Below are positions 16,315-25,677 of a stretch of 64,000 nt of DNA, in pieces (position 1 is the first letter of the stretch; each line of letters begins with the position of its first letter). Below the pieces are notes generated by a model. That model had not been told where the DNA came from. It worked only from the letters and a program-made list of their open reading frames with translations, and did no database searches. The position numbers and the translations under genes were made by a program. The stretch is from contig NZ_JAPENM010000011.1 of assembly GCF_026342035.1 (NCBI RefSeq), forward strand, positions 1 through 64,000. The letters run 5' to 3'. Source of the DNA: Aldersonia sp. NBC_00410. GTDB lineage: Bacteria; Actinomycetota; Actinomycetes; Mycobacteriales; Mycobacteriaceae.

Positions 16315-17313
16315 ATGACAAGCCTGGCTACACGTGCCGAGGTGATCAAGCTCGCTCGCGAATTCCACGTCGATGCGGGCGACCTCGTGTTCCTTCAGGA
16401 TGCGCCGCCGGAGGCCATCCGGACCTTCCGCAGCGCCGTGGCCGCACAGCTCGATGCACCGCACCGGCCGATGTTCCGCCGGCTCGGCGCGGCCAGCGGC
16501 CTCGTACCCAATTCGATTGCTGTCGCCGTCGCGACCCGGTACTTCGGCCCGATGCTGTGCGGCATGGTCTCGACCGAGATCGGTGCCGACCGTGCCGCCA
16601 AGCTGATCGGCCACGTCCCGGTCGACTTCCTTGCCGATACCGCCCCGTATATCGATCCGGGCGCGGCGGTGTCGCTGATTCGGCAGCTGCCCACCGAGAC
16701 GATGATGCCGACGATGCAGGAATTGTTGCGGCGCAAGGATTATGTGACCCTGGCGCGATTCATCACCGCGGTCACGGACGAGCAGCTGATCGACGCGCTC
16801 CCGCTCGTCGAGTCGGGTGAGGACCTGCTGCTGACCGCGTTCAACGCGGAGGGAATGGACGGCTTCGAGGTCGCGATGGCGAGCCTGACGGAGGAGCGAA
16901 TCCAGTCGATCATTCAGGCCGCGGTCGACCACGACCAGTTCGCGGAGGCACTGACGTTCCTGCCGCACCTGAGTGTGGACACATTGCGCCGGGTTGCCGA
17001 TGCGACCGCCGCGATGGGGCCGACGGTACTGATCGCGATGGTGGAATCCGCTCATCGGGAGAATGCCTGGGCAGAATTGGTTCCGGTGGTTGCCGTCATG
17101 TCTCCCGACAATCTCGCCGTACAGGCGAATCTCGACGTCTGGAACGACGAGAACCTCACCGGCGCAATCGAGGCGACGCGAGAGAACGATCTATGGCATT
17201 CCCTACGGCCCCTGATAGCGGCGATGGACACGACGCGCCGCGGCCGATTGCGTGACCTGCCGATCGTCACGGAGCTGGACGTGCGGGCCGCGCTCGGTGA
17301 CCTGCTCGAGTAG
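16315..17313 (+). CDS. Unrecognised helical-repeat protein (alpha-solenoid-like)
   Basis: The 332-residue soluble protein has no signal or membrane segment. It is built of repeated helix pairs of roughly 25-40 residues with a leucine/aspartate rhythm: FLADTAPYIDPGAAVSLIRQ, MMPTMQELLRRKDYVTLARF, ITAVTDEQLIDALPLVE and ALTFLPHLSVDTLRRVA. The pattern recalls MgtE-N/FliG-like superhelices that mediate protein contacts, but I do not recognise the family and assign no function. The ATG at 16315 follows GGGGGGAC. It closes the unit with the 74-residue gene. Confidence 0.75.
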   Translation: MTSLATRAEVIKLAREFHVDAGDLVFLQDAPPEAIRTFRSAVAAQLDAPHRPMFRRLGAASGLVPNSIAVAVATRYFGPMLCGMVSTEIGADRAAKLIGHVPVDFLADTAPYIDPGAAVSLIRQLPTETMMPTMQELLRRKDYVTLARFITAVTDEQLIDALPLVESGEDLLLTAFNAEGMDGFEVAMASLTEERIQSIIQAAVDHDQFAEALTFLPHLSVDTLRRVADATAAMGPTVLIAMVESAHRENAWAELVPVVAVMSPDNLAVQANLDVWNDENLTGAIEATRENDLWHSLRPLIAAMDTTRRGRLRDLPIVTELDVRAALGDLLE

Positions 17314-17364
17314 ATCGTGGCCGCGTGCATTTTGCGCCAGCTTCGAAAGTCCGCGTTGGTCGGA

Positions 17365-18273
17365 CTACTTCGGTCCCGCCAGGTCCATCCCCGGTGCCCC
17401 TGCACCGCCGACGCCGACCACACCCGCACTGACTACGCCGCCCTCGCCGCGCACCCGCCGGGTTCGGCGCAGGCGGGCTTCGAGCGTGGTCGCGACATAG
17501 CTGAGCGTCGAGTTGAGCACGATCATGATCGCCGCGACGACCAGTAACGCGGGCAGATAGTTGCCGTAGTACGAACCGAGCTGCTGTCCGGAGCGCACCA
17601 CCTCGACATATCCAATGAGGTAGCCGAGTGCCGAATCCTTCAGGGCGACAACCATCTGGGACACCAGCGCCGGCAGCATCGCCGTGACCGCCTGCGGCAG
17701 CAGGACCTGACGCATCATGAGGTTCTTGCGCATGCCCAATGCCTGCGCGGCCTCGGACTGTCCCTTGGGCAGCGACAGGATTCCGGCGCGGACGATCTCG
17801 GCGATCACCGACCCGTTGTAGAGCGTCAGACCGGTGACCACCGCGGCGAGCGCGAGGTCCTTCGACTTGAATACGTCGTACTCGGCGTAGAGCTGATAGG
17901 TGAAGATCATCAGGATCAGCACCGGGATGGCCCGGAACACCTCGACGAACGTGCCCGCCACGGCGCGAACCACGCGATGGTCGGACAGCCGGCCGATGCC
18001 GAGGATCGAGCCGAGGATCAGCGCGAGCACGATCGAGATCGCCGCCGCGATCAAGGTTCCCTTGATGCCGGGCAGCAAATAGGTGGTCCACGAGGACGAC
18101 TCGATGAACGGCTTCCACTTCTCTGCGGTCAGCTGCCCATTCTCGTCGAGCTTGCGGTAGACGAACCACGCCACCGCGACGAGCACCAGCGCGACGACCA
18201 CGGAAAGTATGTGGTTGCGGACCCGCGCTCGCGGTCCGGGCGCGTCGTAGAGAACAGTTGCCTTCGCGCTCAT
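17365..18273 (-). CDS. gluD: Glutamate ABC transporter permease GluD
   Basis: The 302-residue HisM-type permease has a cytosolic N-terminus, a first helix at about 20-38, then the core with [20 protein letters not shown]. It carries the EAA-type coupling loop ([20 protein letters not shown]) that docks on the ATPase. A Gly/Val-rich tail of about 25 residues follows the last basic segment. The ATG overlaps the gluC stop (ATGA), so the two are translationally coupled. Glutamate specificity is inferred from synteny with gluABCD. Confidence 0.88.
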   Translation of the reverse strand: MSAKATVLYDAPGPRARVRNHILSVVVALVLVAVAWFVYRKLDENGQLTAEKWKPFIESSSWTTYLLPGIKGTLIAAAISIVLALILGSILGIGRLSDHRVVRAVAGTFVEVFRAIPVLILMIFTYQLYAEYDVFKSKDLALAAVVTGLTLYNGSVIAEIVRAGILSLPKGQSEAAQALGMRKNLMMRQVLLPQAVTAMLPALVSQMVVALKDSALGYLIGYVEVVRSGQQLGSYYGNYLPALLVVAAIMIVLNSTLSYVATTLEARLRRTRRVRGEGGVVSAGVVGVGGAGAPGMDLAGPK

Positions 18274-18950
18274 CGGGCCACCCCGTACCGCCGGCTCAGC
18301 CAGCCGAACAGGTACCCCATCGGCAGGGTCAGGCAAACGAACCCGGCCGCGAAGATGCCGCCGACCGCGAATATCGCGGCCTCGTTCTCGATCATTGTCT
18401 TCATCAGCAGCGACGCCTCGGCAACACCGATCACCGAAGCGATCGTGGTGTTCTTGGTCAGCGCGATCAGCACACTGCCGAGCGGGGCGATGACCGCCCG
18501 AAACGCCTGCGGCAGCACGATCAGCCGCAGGTTCTGCACGAACGTCAGCCCGAGCGATCGTCCCGCCTCGGCTTGACCGACCGGCACCGTGTTGATGCCG
18601 GAGCGCAGCGACTCGCAGACGAACGCGGCGGTGTAGACGCTCAACCCGAGCACCGCAAGCCGGAAGTTGTTGTCCACGAGAAACGTCGGCGAATCCTCAC
18701 GCGCGAGGTTGAAGTGCAGGGTCTGGGAGAGCACGAACAGGCAGAAGATGATGATCAGCGTCAGCGGCGTATTGCGGAATATCGTCACGTAGGCGGCGCC
18801 GACCCAACGCATCACGGGCACCGGCGACACCCGCATACCGGCGAGGATCGTGCCGATGATCAGCGCGCAAACCGCCGACGCCGCAGTCAATTTGATCGTG
18901 ATCCAGAACGCGTCGATCAGTTGGTCGTCGTACTTGGATAGCAGATCCAC
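18270..18950 (-). CDS. gluC: Glutamate ABC transporter permease GluC
   Basis: The 226-residue polar-amino-acid permease has five membrane helices and the coupling loop [20 protein letters not shown]. The start GTG at 18950 gives [19 protein letters not shown], the usual opening of GluC-like proteins. It pairs with GluD to form the membrane channel for the GluB-delivered substrate. It lies 73 bases after gluB, with a strong hairpin in between. Confidence 0.9.
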   Translation of the reverse strand: MDLLSKYDDQLIDAFWITIKLTAASAVCALIIGTILAGMRVSPVPVMRWVGAAYVTIFRNTPLTLIIIFCLFVLSQTLHFNLAREDSPTFLVDNNFRLAVLGLSVYTAAFVCESLRSGINTVPVGQAEAGRSLGLTFVQNLRLIVLPQAFRAVIAPLGSVLIALTKNTTIASVIGVAEASLLMKTMIENEAAIFAVGGIFAAGFVCLTLPMGYLFGWLSRRYGVAR

Positions 18951-18985
18951 CCAATCCCTCCTCGCTCACCGGGAGTCCAACGCGA

Positions 18986-19014
18986 GCGGGTGGGGCGATC
19001 GCCGCCCCACCCGC
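18986..19014 (-). terminator. Intra-operon hairpin between gluB and gluC
   Basis: A 12-bp perfect GC stem (GCGGGTGGGGCG, 18986-18997) pairs with 19003-19014 around a 5-base loop, and no T-run follows. Its place right after the binding-protein gene suggests partial termination or 3' stabilisation, giving more gluB than permease mRNA. Confidence 0.65.
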
Positions 19015-19023
19015 GTGGGCGGG

Positions 19024-19857
19024 TCAGTACCGGTTGACCTGCGGCGGAGTCGGAAGCGGATAGCCCGACGGGCCGATGGTCGATTCGAAGGCCGCCTGCC
19101 ACGAGCCGTCCGCGATCATCTCCTCGATCGCATCGTTGATCTTGTTGCGGGTATCGGTGTCGCCCTTGGCAAGTCCGATTCCGTAGTTCTCGGTGGAGAA
19201 GGTGTCGCCGACAACCTTGAGCTGCCCCGGGTACTGCGCCGCATAGCCGGCCAGGATGACGGCATCGGTGGTGACGGCGTCGATCGCGCCGTTACGCAAT
19301 GCCTCGACGCACGCGGAGTAGGTGTCGAACTCCTGCAGCTGCACGTCCTGCGCATACTGGTCTTTCACGCGCTGCGCAGGCGTGGAACCCGTCACCGAAC
19401 ACAACTTCTTGCCCCCGGACAGCGACTCCGGGCCGGTGATTTCGGTGTTGTCCTCGCGCACCAGCAGCGACTGGCCGGTCGTCAGGTAGGGCCCCGCGAA
19501 ATCGACCTTCTCCTTGCGGGCGTCGGTGATCGAGTAGGTCGCGACGACGTAATCGACCTCGCCATTCTGGATCAGCGTCTCGCGTTGCGCCGACGGCGAT
19601 TCCTTCCACGTGATGCCGTCCGGCTGGACGCCGAGTTTGCCGGCGACGTACTTGGCGACCTCGACGTCGAAGCCGCTGTAGGTGCCGTCCGGATTGCGTT
19701 GCCCGAGCCCGGGTTGGTCGAACTTGATGCCGACCGTCAACGATCCGCCCTGCGCGCTTTCGGAGGCGCTTTTCTCCTCGTCACCGCCACAGGCGGTGGC
19801 GACGAACGCGAGAGCGGCAACGGCGACACCGAAACGTGCCACGCGGGTCAACCTCAT
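19024..19857 (-). CDS. gluB: Glutamate-binding lipoprotein GluB
   Basis: The 277-residue substrate-binding lipoprotein has a signal peptide ending in VATAC with lipidated Cys23. An SBP family 3 domain follows: LTVGIKFDQPGLG, GFDVEVAKYVAGKL, VDYVVATYSITDARKEKVDF and GPYLTTGQSLLV. It captures glutamate-type substrate outside the membrane. GGAGGAA lies upstream of the ATG at 19857. It is second in the minus-strand operon gluA-gluB-gluC-gluD. Confidence 0.92.
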   Translation of the reverse strand: MRLTRVARFGVAVAALAFVATACGGDEEKSASESAQGGSLTVGIKFDQPGLGQRNPDGTYSGFDVEVAKYVAGKLGVQPDGITWKESPSAQRETLIQNGEVDYVVATYSITDARKEKVDFAGPYLTTGQSLLVREDNTEITGPESLSGGKKLCSVTGSTPAQRVKDQYAQDVQLQEFDTYSACVEALRNGAIDAVTTDAVILAGYAAQYPGQLKVVGDTFSTENYGIGLAKGDTDTRNKINDAIEEMIADGSWQAAFESTIGPSGYPLPTPPQVNRY

Positions 19858-19914
19858 CGGAATTCCTCCAAACTGTCGGGACAACACGGTGAAGCGGTGA
19901 TCGGTGGTGCAGGG

Positions 19915-20787
19915 TCAGTGACTCAGGATCTTGCCGAGGAAGTCTTTGGCGCGGTTCGAACTGGGGTTGGTGAAGAACGTGTCCGGGTCGGTGTCCTCGA
20001 CGATCTGTCCGTCGGACATGAACAGCACGCGGTCACCGGCCTTGCGCGCGAAGCCCATCTCGTGGGTGACGACGAGCATCGTCATGCCGTCGCGGGCCAG
20101 GCCCACCATCACGTCGAGTACCTCGTTGACCATCTCCGGATCGAGCGCCGAGGTCGGCTCGTCGAACAGCATCACCTTCGGGCTCATGGCAAGTGCGCGC
20201 GCGATGGCGACGCGCTGCTGCTGGCCACCGGACAACTGTGCCGGATACTTCTCGGCCTGCTCGGCGATGCCCACCCGTTCGAGCAGTTCGACCGCGCGCT
20301 TGCGGGCGTCCTCCTTCTTGATCTTGCGGACCTTGCTCGGCGCAAGCATGACGTTCTGCAGAATCGTCTTGTGCGAGAACAGGTTGAACGACTGGAAGAC
20401 CATCCCGACGTCGGCACGTAGCGCGGCGAGCGCCTTGCCCTCCGCGGGCAGTACCTGTCCGTCGACGGCGATGGTGCCCTCGTCGATCGGTTCGAGCCGG
20501 TTGATGGTGCGGCACAGCGTCGATTTACCCGACCCGGACGGACCGATCACGATCGCCACCTGACCGCGCGGGATTTCGAGTTCGATATCGCGCAGCACGT
20601 GCAGTTCACCGAAGTGTTTCTGTACGCCGTGCATGGCAATCATCGGATGCTCGGGGCGCTGCGCTGGCTGCGCGCCCAGATGCTCGGGTCGCTGCGCAGG
20701 TTCCGCGTCCAGATGCTCTGGTCGCTGCGCAGGCTCCGCTCCTGCTGGTCGTTCGGCCGCGTGGTCGGCGTCGTCGACGGGCGTCAT
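19915..20787 (-). CDS. gluA: Glutamate ABC transporter ATPase GluA with repeat extension
   Basis: The core of 242 residues begins [12 protein letters not shown]. It has Walker [11 protein letters not shown]-loop MVFQSFNLF, signature LSGGQQQR, Walker [10 protein letters not shown] and H-loop VVTHEMG. It powers the GluCD permease. Upstream in frame lie 48 extra residues ([16 protein letters not shown] followed by three PAQRPEH repeats). I chose the ATG at 20787 because TAGAGT lies 8 bases before it. The standard-length start at 20643 has no Shine-Dalgarno. If the short start is right, the repeat is untranslated leader. Confidence 0.88.
   Translation of the reverse strand: MTPVDDADHAAERPAGAEPAQRPEHLDAEPAQRPEHLGAQPAQRPEHPMIAMHGVQKHFGELHVLRDIELEIPRGQVAIVIGPSGSGKSTLCRTINRLEPIDEGTIAVDGQVLPAEGKALAALRADVGMVFQSFNLFSHKTILQNVMLAPSKVRKIKKEDARKRAVELLERVGIAEQAEKYPAQLSGGQQQRVAIARALAMSPKVMLFDEPTSALDPEMVNEVLDVMVGLARDGMTMLVVTHEMGFARKAGDRVLFMSDGQIVEDTDPDTFFTNPSSNRAKDFLGKILSH
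20646..20744 (-). repeat. 33-bp tandem repeat (three copies) at the gluA 5' end
   Basis: GATGCTC recurs at 20646, 20679 and 20712, period exactly 33 bases. Read in the gluA frame each unit gives an 11-residue peptide containing PAQRPEH. The copies differ at a few bases, consistent with older duplication under some constraint. Confidence 0.85.
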
Positions 20788-20883
20788 AGCCAATGACTCT
20801 AGGCCGATTCGCGGCATTTGCCGCCCGGAGCGCGAATCCGAGTCGTAGGGTTCGCGTACCTGGTTCTCCCGAGGCGGTGGGCG

Positions 20884-22641
20884 ATGGCACGACGATGGCT
20901 CGTGGCGCTCTGCGGAATCTTCGCAGTGGTGTTCGGCTCGGGCGCAGTGGCCATCGCGGATCCCGGCGGGTACACCAGCGAATTGCTTCACTTCGCCGTC
21001 CGGGTCGGCCCGGACGCGCAGCCATGCAACATCGTCGGCGAGTTGTTCGTTCCCGCAGGCGCATCGGCCGCGAACCCGGCACCGGCGATCCTGACCACCA
21101 ACGGATTCAGCGGTTCCTACCGGGACCAGATTCCGTTGGCCGAGTTCTTCGCTCGCGAGGGGTACGTCGCGCTCACCTACTCGGGCCTTGGCTTCGGTGG
21201 ATCCACGTGCAAGATCTCGCTCGACAACCGGGACGACGACGGACGGGCGGCAGCACAACTGGTGAGTTTTCTCGGCGGTGCGGAGGGCGTAGCGTTCACC
21301 GACTCGGCACTGACGAACCCCCGCCCTTCGCTGGATACGGTGCTCCGCGACAGCGTCGACCATCGCGGTCAGCCGTCGGTGCACGACCCACGGGTAGGCA
21401 TGGTCGGTGGTTCCTACGGTGGCGGTATTCAGTTCGCCGCCGCGGCGGTCGATCCGCGGATCGACACGATCGTCCCGCTCATCACGTGGAATGACCTGTC
21501 GTACTCGCTCATTCCGAACGGCACCGGCACCACAACCGGGGTGACGACGGCATTGCCCGGTGCCGCGAAGATCTACTTTGCCTCGCTGCTCTTCGCGAAC
21601 GGGGTCCTCGCCCCCGGTGTCAACGGCTATCGGGCCGATCCGAGTCGTGCCCTCGGCTGTCCCAACTTCCAGCGCGACATGTGTACGGCCATCGCCCTGG
21701 CGAACACCACGGGCGAAGTCAGCCCGGATATCGAGCAATACCTGCGGCATTCGTCTGTCGCAACGTTCTACGACGAGATCCGGATTCCGGTGCTGCTCGG
21801 ACAGGGACAGCAGGACGCCCTGTTCGACCTCAACGAGGCGAGGGCCACCTACGAAGCGCTGAAGGCTCGCGACATCCCGGTGAAGATGATCTGGCACTCG
21901 TGGGGGCACAGCCACCTCGAGCCGGCGCCCGGCGAGTTCAGCCAGACCGCGCCGGATTCGAACACGCAGTACGAGACCGGACGCATCCTCGACTGGTTCG
22001 ACCACTACCTGCGCGGGTCGGCGGTCGGCACCGGACCCGAGTTCGCCTACTTCCGGCCCTGGGTGCCCTATACCGGCAACGCTGCGCCCGCGTTCGCATC
22101 GGCAGACCGCATCGACGTCGGCGCGCCGCACACGCTCTACCTCTCCGCGGGCCGTGCCCTGGTCGACGATCCGGCCACCGTCCGCCCGGCCGCGCGGACG
22201 GTGGTAACCGCGCCGAGCGCAGGGCCGGCCGGTATCGAGTCGATCGATCTGCTGCCGAACGCCAACCTGCCGAACGTGCCGATACCGGGTACCCAGGCGA
22301 CCTGGACGTCGGCGCCGATGTCCTCGCCGTTGGACGTGGTCGGCGCGCCGACCGCCACGCTGCGCGTCGATGCGGCCGGGGCGCCGTTGGTGTTCGCGCA
22401 GATCTACGACGTGGCGCCGAACGGCGCTGCCACCCTCATCAATGGGCTCACCATGCCGGTTCGTATCACCGAACAAGCCGTGCCGGTCACGATGCCCGCA
22501 TTCGTGCACCGGTTCGAACCGGGGCATGCGGTGCGGTTCGTCATCGCCGGCGGCAACGAGAGTTTCCGCGGCGGGCCCGTCGCCACACCGGTCACCGTGC
22601 ACGCCGAAGGCTCGGTGCTGAACCTGCCGGTTGTCGGCTGA
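20884..22641 (+). CDS. Secreted CocE/NonD-type alpha/beta hydrolase (X-Pro dipeptidyl-peptidase S15 fold)
   Basis: The 585-residue exported protein has a signal peptide at about 1-24 ([21 protein letters not shown]). The hydrolase core has nucleophile Ser177 in GGSYGGG and His in [12 protein letters not shown]-terminal jelly-roll (about 400-585) containing [20 protein letters not shown] matches the CocE/PepX_C domain. The family includes cocaine esterase, PepX and cephalosporin acylases. The substrate here is unknown. The ATG at 20884 follows GAGGCGGTGGG. It is divergent from gluA, so the short gap holds both promoters. Confidence 0.88.
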   Translation: MARRWLVALCGIFAVVFGSGAVAIADPGGYTSELLHFAVRVGPDAQPCNIVGELFVPAGASAANPAPAILTTNGFSGSYRDQIPLAEFFAREGYVALTYSGLGFGGSTCKISLDNRDDDGRAAAQLVSFLGGAEGVAFTDSALTNPRPSLDTVLRDSVDHRGQPSVHDPRVGMVGGSYGGGIQFAAAAVDPRIDTIVPLITWNDLSYSLIPNGTGTTTGVTTALPGAAKIYFASLLFANGVLAPGVNGYRADPSRALGCPNFQRDMCTAIALANTTGEVSPDIEQYLRHSSVATFYDEIRIPVLLGQGQQDALFDLNEARATYEALKARDIPVKMIWHSWGHSHLEPAPGEFSQTAPDSNTQYETGRILDWFDHYLRGSAVGTGPEFAYFRPWVPYTGNAAPAFASADRIDVGAPHTLYLSAGRALVDDPATVRPAARTVVTAPSAGPAGIESIDLLPNANLPNVPIPGTQATWTSAPMSSPLDVVGAPTATLRVDAAGAPLVFAQIYDVAPNGAATLINGLTMPVRITEQAVPVTMPAFVHRFEPGHAVRFVIAGGNESFRGGPVATPVTVHAEGSVLNLPVVG

Positions 22642-22647
22642 TCGGGG

Positions 22648-22845
22648 TCAGTTCTTCGACCGGGTGCCGTCGGTCTGATCGAACATGTGCCACTCGCCGT
22701 CGTCGTGGCGTACCTCCATGCGGTAGCCGAGCCTGTCCGACGGTACTTCGACGTTGTTGAACCAGTCATAGGCGTCCGAGGCGTTGTCGAACTCCTTCGT
22801 GTCGATCACGGCTTCCTTCGGGTCGAGGACTCGGTACTGCGCCAT
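22648..22845 (-). CDS. Conserved small protein of unknown function
   Basis: The 65-residue soluble protein ([19 protein letters not shown]...) has a central [14 protein letters not shown] segment and a [18 protein letters not shown] strand pair, suggesting a small alpha-beta fold. No family is recognised. GGAAGGAAAG lies upstream of its ATG. It ends 6 bases from the hydrolase stop, in convergent orientation, and is divergent from miaB. Confidence 0.75.
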   Translation of the reverse strand: MAQYRVLDPKEAVIDTKEFDNASDAYDWFNNVEVPSDRLGYRMEVRHDDGEWHMFDQTDGTRSKN

Positions 22846-22931
22846 GTGCTTTCCTTCCCTCGGGAGTCGGTTCCGGCACGTGGTTACCCGCCGATTCCGG
22901 TATGCACACCCGACCGCCGTACCCTGGACAG

Positions 22932-24443
22932 GTGGAAACGATCGACCGGGTGACCCGCAGCTACGAGGTTCGCACCTACGGCTGCCAGATGAACGTGCAC
23001 GATTCCGAGCGCCTGTCCGGACTGCTCGAGGACGCCGGCTACACGCCGGCGGCGCCTGGCGCGACCCCCGATCTGGTCGTCTTCAATACGTGCGCGGTCC
23101 GCGAGAATGCCGACAACAAGCTCTACGGAAACCTCAGCCACCTCGCTCCCGTGAAGGCCGCCACGCCCGGCATGCAGATCGCCGTCGGCGGCTGCCTGGC
23201 GCAGAAAGACCGCTCCACGGTTGTCAAGAAGGCGCCCTGGGTTGACGTCGTGTTCGGCACGCACAACATCGGTTCGCTGCCCGCGCTGCTCGATCGAGCG
23301 CGACACAACGAGCAGGCCCAGGTGGAGATCCTCGAGTCGCTCGAGGCGTTTCCCTCCACGCTGCCCGCCAAGCGGGACTCGGCCTACTCCGGCTGGGTGT
23401 CGATCTCGGTCGGCTGCAACAACACCTGCACGTTCTGCATCGTGCCGTCACTGCGCGGCAAGGAGGTCGACCGGCGACCGGGGGACGTGTTGGCCGAGGT
23501 GCAGGCACTCGTCGACGAGGGCGTCCTCGAGGTGACGTTGCTCGGCCAGAACGTCAACTCCTACGGCGTCAACTTCGGCGACGCCGCGCCACGCAACAAG
23601 TCGGCGTTCGCCGAACTGCTCACCGCGTGCGGCAGTATCGAGGGGCTGGAGCGGGTCCGGTTCACCTCGCCACACCCGGCCGAGTTCACCGACGATGTCA
23701 TCGAGGCGATGGCGACCACCCCGAACGTGTGCCCGCAGTTGCACATGCCGCTGCAGTCCGGCTCGGATCGGGTGCTCAAGGCGATGCGGCGTTCGTACCG
23801 CAAGGCGCGCTTCCTCGGCATCATCGACAAGGTGCGTGAAGCCATGCCGCACGCCGCGATCACCACCGACATCATCGTGGGCTTCCCCGGCGAGACCGAA
23901 GAAGACTTCCAAGAAACGCTGGACGTCGTGCGCAAAGCTCGTTTCTCCAGTGCGTTCACGTTCCAGTACTCCAAGCGGCCCGGCACCCCGGCGGCCGAAT
24001 TCGATGAGCAGATCCCGAAGGGAGTCGTGCAGGAGCGCTACGACCGGCTGATCGCGCTGCAGGAGGAAGTCTCGCTCGATGAGAACCGCAAGCTGATCGG
24101 CACCGAGGTCGAACTTCTCGTCGCCGCGGGCGCCGGGCGCAAGAACGCCGCGACCGCGCGGATGAGCGGGCGTGCACGCGACGGGCGGCTCGTGCACTTC
24201 CGCCCCGGTCCTGAGGCCGGTATCCGGCCCGGTGATCTGGTCACGGTCGACATCACCGCCGCGGCGCCGCACCACCTGATCGCCGACGGACACGTCCACA
24301 GCCACCGCCGTACCCGCGCGGGTGACGCGCACAAACGGGGAATCATGCCCAAAACCGCACCGATCGGTGTCGGCCTGGGACTGCCCAGCATCGGCGCGCC
24401 CGTGACCGTGCCCGCCGCCGCCACGACTGGGTGCTGCGAATGA
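22932..24443 (+). CDS. miaB: tRNA-i6A37 methylthiotransferase MiaB
   Basis: The 503-residue radical-SAM enzyme adds a methylthio group to i6A37 of tRNA after MiaA. The N-terminal UPF0004 domain supplies Cys18, Cys54 and Cys88 for one 4Fe-4S cluster. The radical-SAM motif CNNTCTFC gives Cys162, Cys166 and Cys169. A TRAM domain (about 380-450) binds tRNA, followed by a Gly/Ala/Pro-rich tail. The GTG at 22932 is chosen over the ATG at 22902 because TACCCT lies 6 bases before it (leaderless pattern) and family members start near here. The stop overlaps the next gene. Confidence 0.95.
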   Translation: METIDRVTRSYEVRTYGCQMNVHDSERLSGLLEDAGYTPAAPGATPDLVVFNTCAVRENADNKLYGNLSHLAPVKAATPGMQIAVGGCLAQKDRSTVVKKAPWVDVVFGTHNIGSLPALLDRARHNEQAQVEILESLEAFPSTLPAKRDSAYSGWVSISVGCNNTCTFCIVPSLRGKEVDRRPGDVLAEVQALVDEGVLEVTLLGQNVNSYGVNFGDAAPRNKSAFAELLTACGSIEGLERVRFTSPHPAEFTDDVIEAMATTPNVCPQLHMPLQSGSDRVLKAMRRSYRKARFLGIIDKVREAMPHAAITTDIIVGFPGETEEDFQETLDVVRKARFSSAFTFQYSKRPGTPAAEFDEQIPKGVVQERYDRLIALQEEVSLDENRKLIGTEVELLVAAGAGRKNAATARMSGRARDGRLVHFRPGPEAGIRPGDLVTVDITAAAPHHLIADGHVHSHRRTRAGDAHKRGIMPKTAPIGVGLGLPSIGAPVTVPAAATTGCCE

Positions 24444-25024
24444 GCGAGCAGCCCGAAGACCAGTCTCAGCCGTTCGACGAGGAGATCCGCCGCGACGTCG
24501 ATGCGGTGGAAAAGAAAATGGCCGGCGAGATCGATCCGGGTGCCCGCGCCGTGGTCGTCGCGATCCTGGTGTTCGCCCTGCTCGGTTCGCTCGCCCTGCC
24601 GCATACCGGCGGCGCGCACGGCTACGACGTGCTGAGCGGTAACGACGTCGCACTCGCGGAATCGATCCAGCTGCCGTCCCGCCTGTTCGCCTGGTTCGCG
24701 CTGGTGTTCGGGGTCGGTTTCTCCGTGCTCGCCCTGCTCACCCGGCGGTGGGTGTTCGCCTGGATCGCGCTCGCCGGTTGCGCCATCGCGTGCGTGCTCG
24801 GCATGCTCGCCATCTGGACCCGCCAGACGCTGGCGCCGAACCTGCACGGCGCCGGTCCCGGCGTCGGCCTGGTGATCGGCTGGATCGCGGTGCTGCTGCT
24901 GACCTTCCACTGGCTGCGGGTGGTGTGGAGCCGCACCGCGGTGCAACTGGCCGCCGAGGAACAGCGCCGCCTCGCCGCGGCCGAGGAAGAACAGCGCCAG
25001 CAGGAGTGGCGTCAGCGCGGCTGA
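24440..25024 (+). CDS. Conserved membrane protein (Rv2732c-like)
   Basis: The 194-residue protein has an acidic N-terminus, four membrane segments (about 38-54, 80-100, 105-126, 143-162) and a long charged C-terminal helix ([20 protein letters not shown]). It overlaps the miaB stop codon (ATGA), as does Rv2732c in mycobacteria. The function is unknown. The family recurs beside miaB across mycolate actinobacteria, which suggests a conserved link that may be only transcriptional. Confidence 0.82.
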   Translation: MSEQPEDQSQPFDEEIRRDVDAVEKKMAGEIDPGARAVVVAILVFALLGSLALPHTGGAHGYDVLSGNDVALAESIQLPSRLFAWFALVFGVGFSVLALLTRRWVFAWIALAGCAIACVLGMLAIWTRQTLAPNLHGAGPGVGLVIGWIAVLLLTFHWLRVVWSRTAVQLAAEEQRRLAAAEEEQRQQEWRQRG

Positions 25025-25053
25025 ATCCCGCGGCGTGACTGCATCGGCTCGCG

Positions 25054-25611
25054 TCAGCCCGATCTATTGGGCCACAGCTTGCCTTCGAGAATCTCCTGCT
25101 CGCCGGGGTAGAGCCGGTTCGGTCGGCGAGGCTTGTCCTCGGGCACCTTGACCAGGTAGTCGGCCGTACGGATCGTTGCGGGCCGGTACGTTCCGACGAA
25201 ACTGATCAGCACCGATGCGCCCCGAGCTGCCGAACCACCTTCCACGCCCTCCCGGACGCCGTTGAGCGTTTCTTCGATGTCGCGCCCATCGCTGCCCACC
25301 GTGAGCGATCCGTCGTGATTGAACACCACGAACGTCCCGTTGTCAGCGGCGATGGTCGCCGCAGCCGCCATGCCGAGCGCCGGGTCGATGGACACGACGA
25401 AGTTGGGTGTCTCGCCCTTTTGCTTCGTTCCGGCCGAGGGCAGTTCGCTGCCGACGCCGAGGCGTACGAACTCGCCGAGGGCGTTGTGACGGCCCGACTC
25501 CAACACGTCCCAACGATGGTCGCGTGAGTAGACCTTCACCCGGCCGTCGGCGAAGAATCGTACGTAGTCGCCGGTCCCGTTGACGATCAGTTCACCGTCG
25601 GCTTTCGCCAT
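25054..25611 (-). CDS. Unrecognised soluble protein, 185 residues
   Basis: MAKADGELIVNGTGDYVRFF opens a protein with several short beta-rich segments (DGRVKVYSRDHRWDVLESG, NGTFVVFNHDGSLTVGSDG) and a TYRPATIRTADYLVKVPED region. There is no signal peptide or membrane helix. GGGAGGTG lies upstream of its ATG. It lies 66 bases after the DUF349 gene on the same strand and converges with the membrane protein gene. I cannot assign a family or function. Confidence 0.65.
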   Translation of the reverse strand: MAKADGELIVNGTGDYVRFFADGRVKVYSRDHRWDVLESGRHNALGEFVRLGVGSELPSAGTKQKGETPNFVVSIDPALGMAAAATIAADNGTFVVFNHDGSLTVGSDGRDIEETLNGVREGVEGGSAARGASVLISFVGTYRPATIRTADYLVKVPEDKPRRPNRLYPGEQEILEGKLWPNRSG

Positions 25612-25677
25612 CGATCACACCTCCCAGGTCCGCAGCCGTGTGCGGTGCGCGGCACTTCGCTCGGTGGTGCGATCGGC

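Noticed and set aside
20788-22602. Upstream extension of the gluA frame to 895 codons
   Set aside because: It runs antisense to the hydrolase gene and has no domain. The ATPase begins near 20643-20787.
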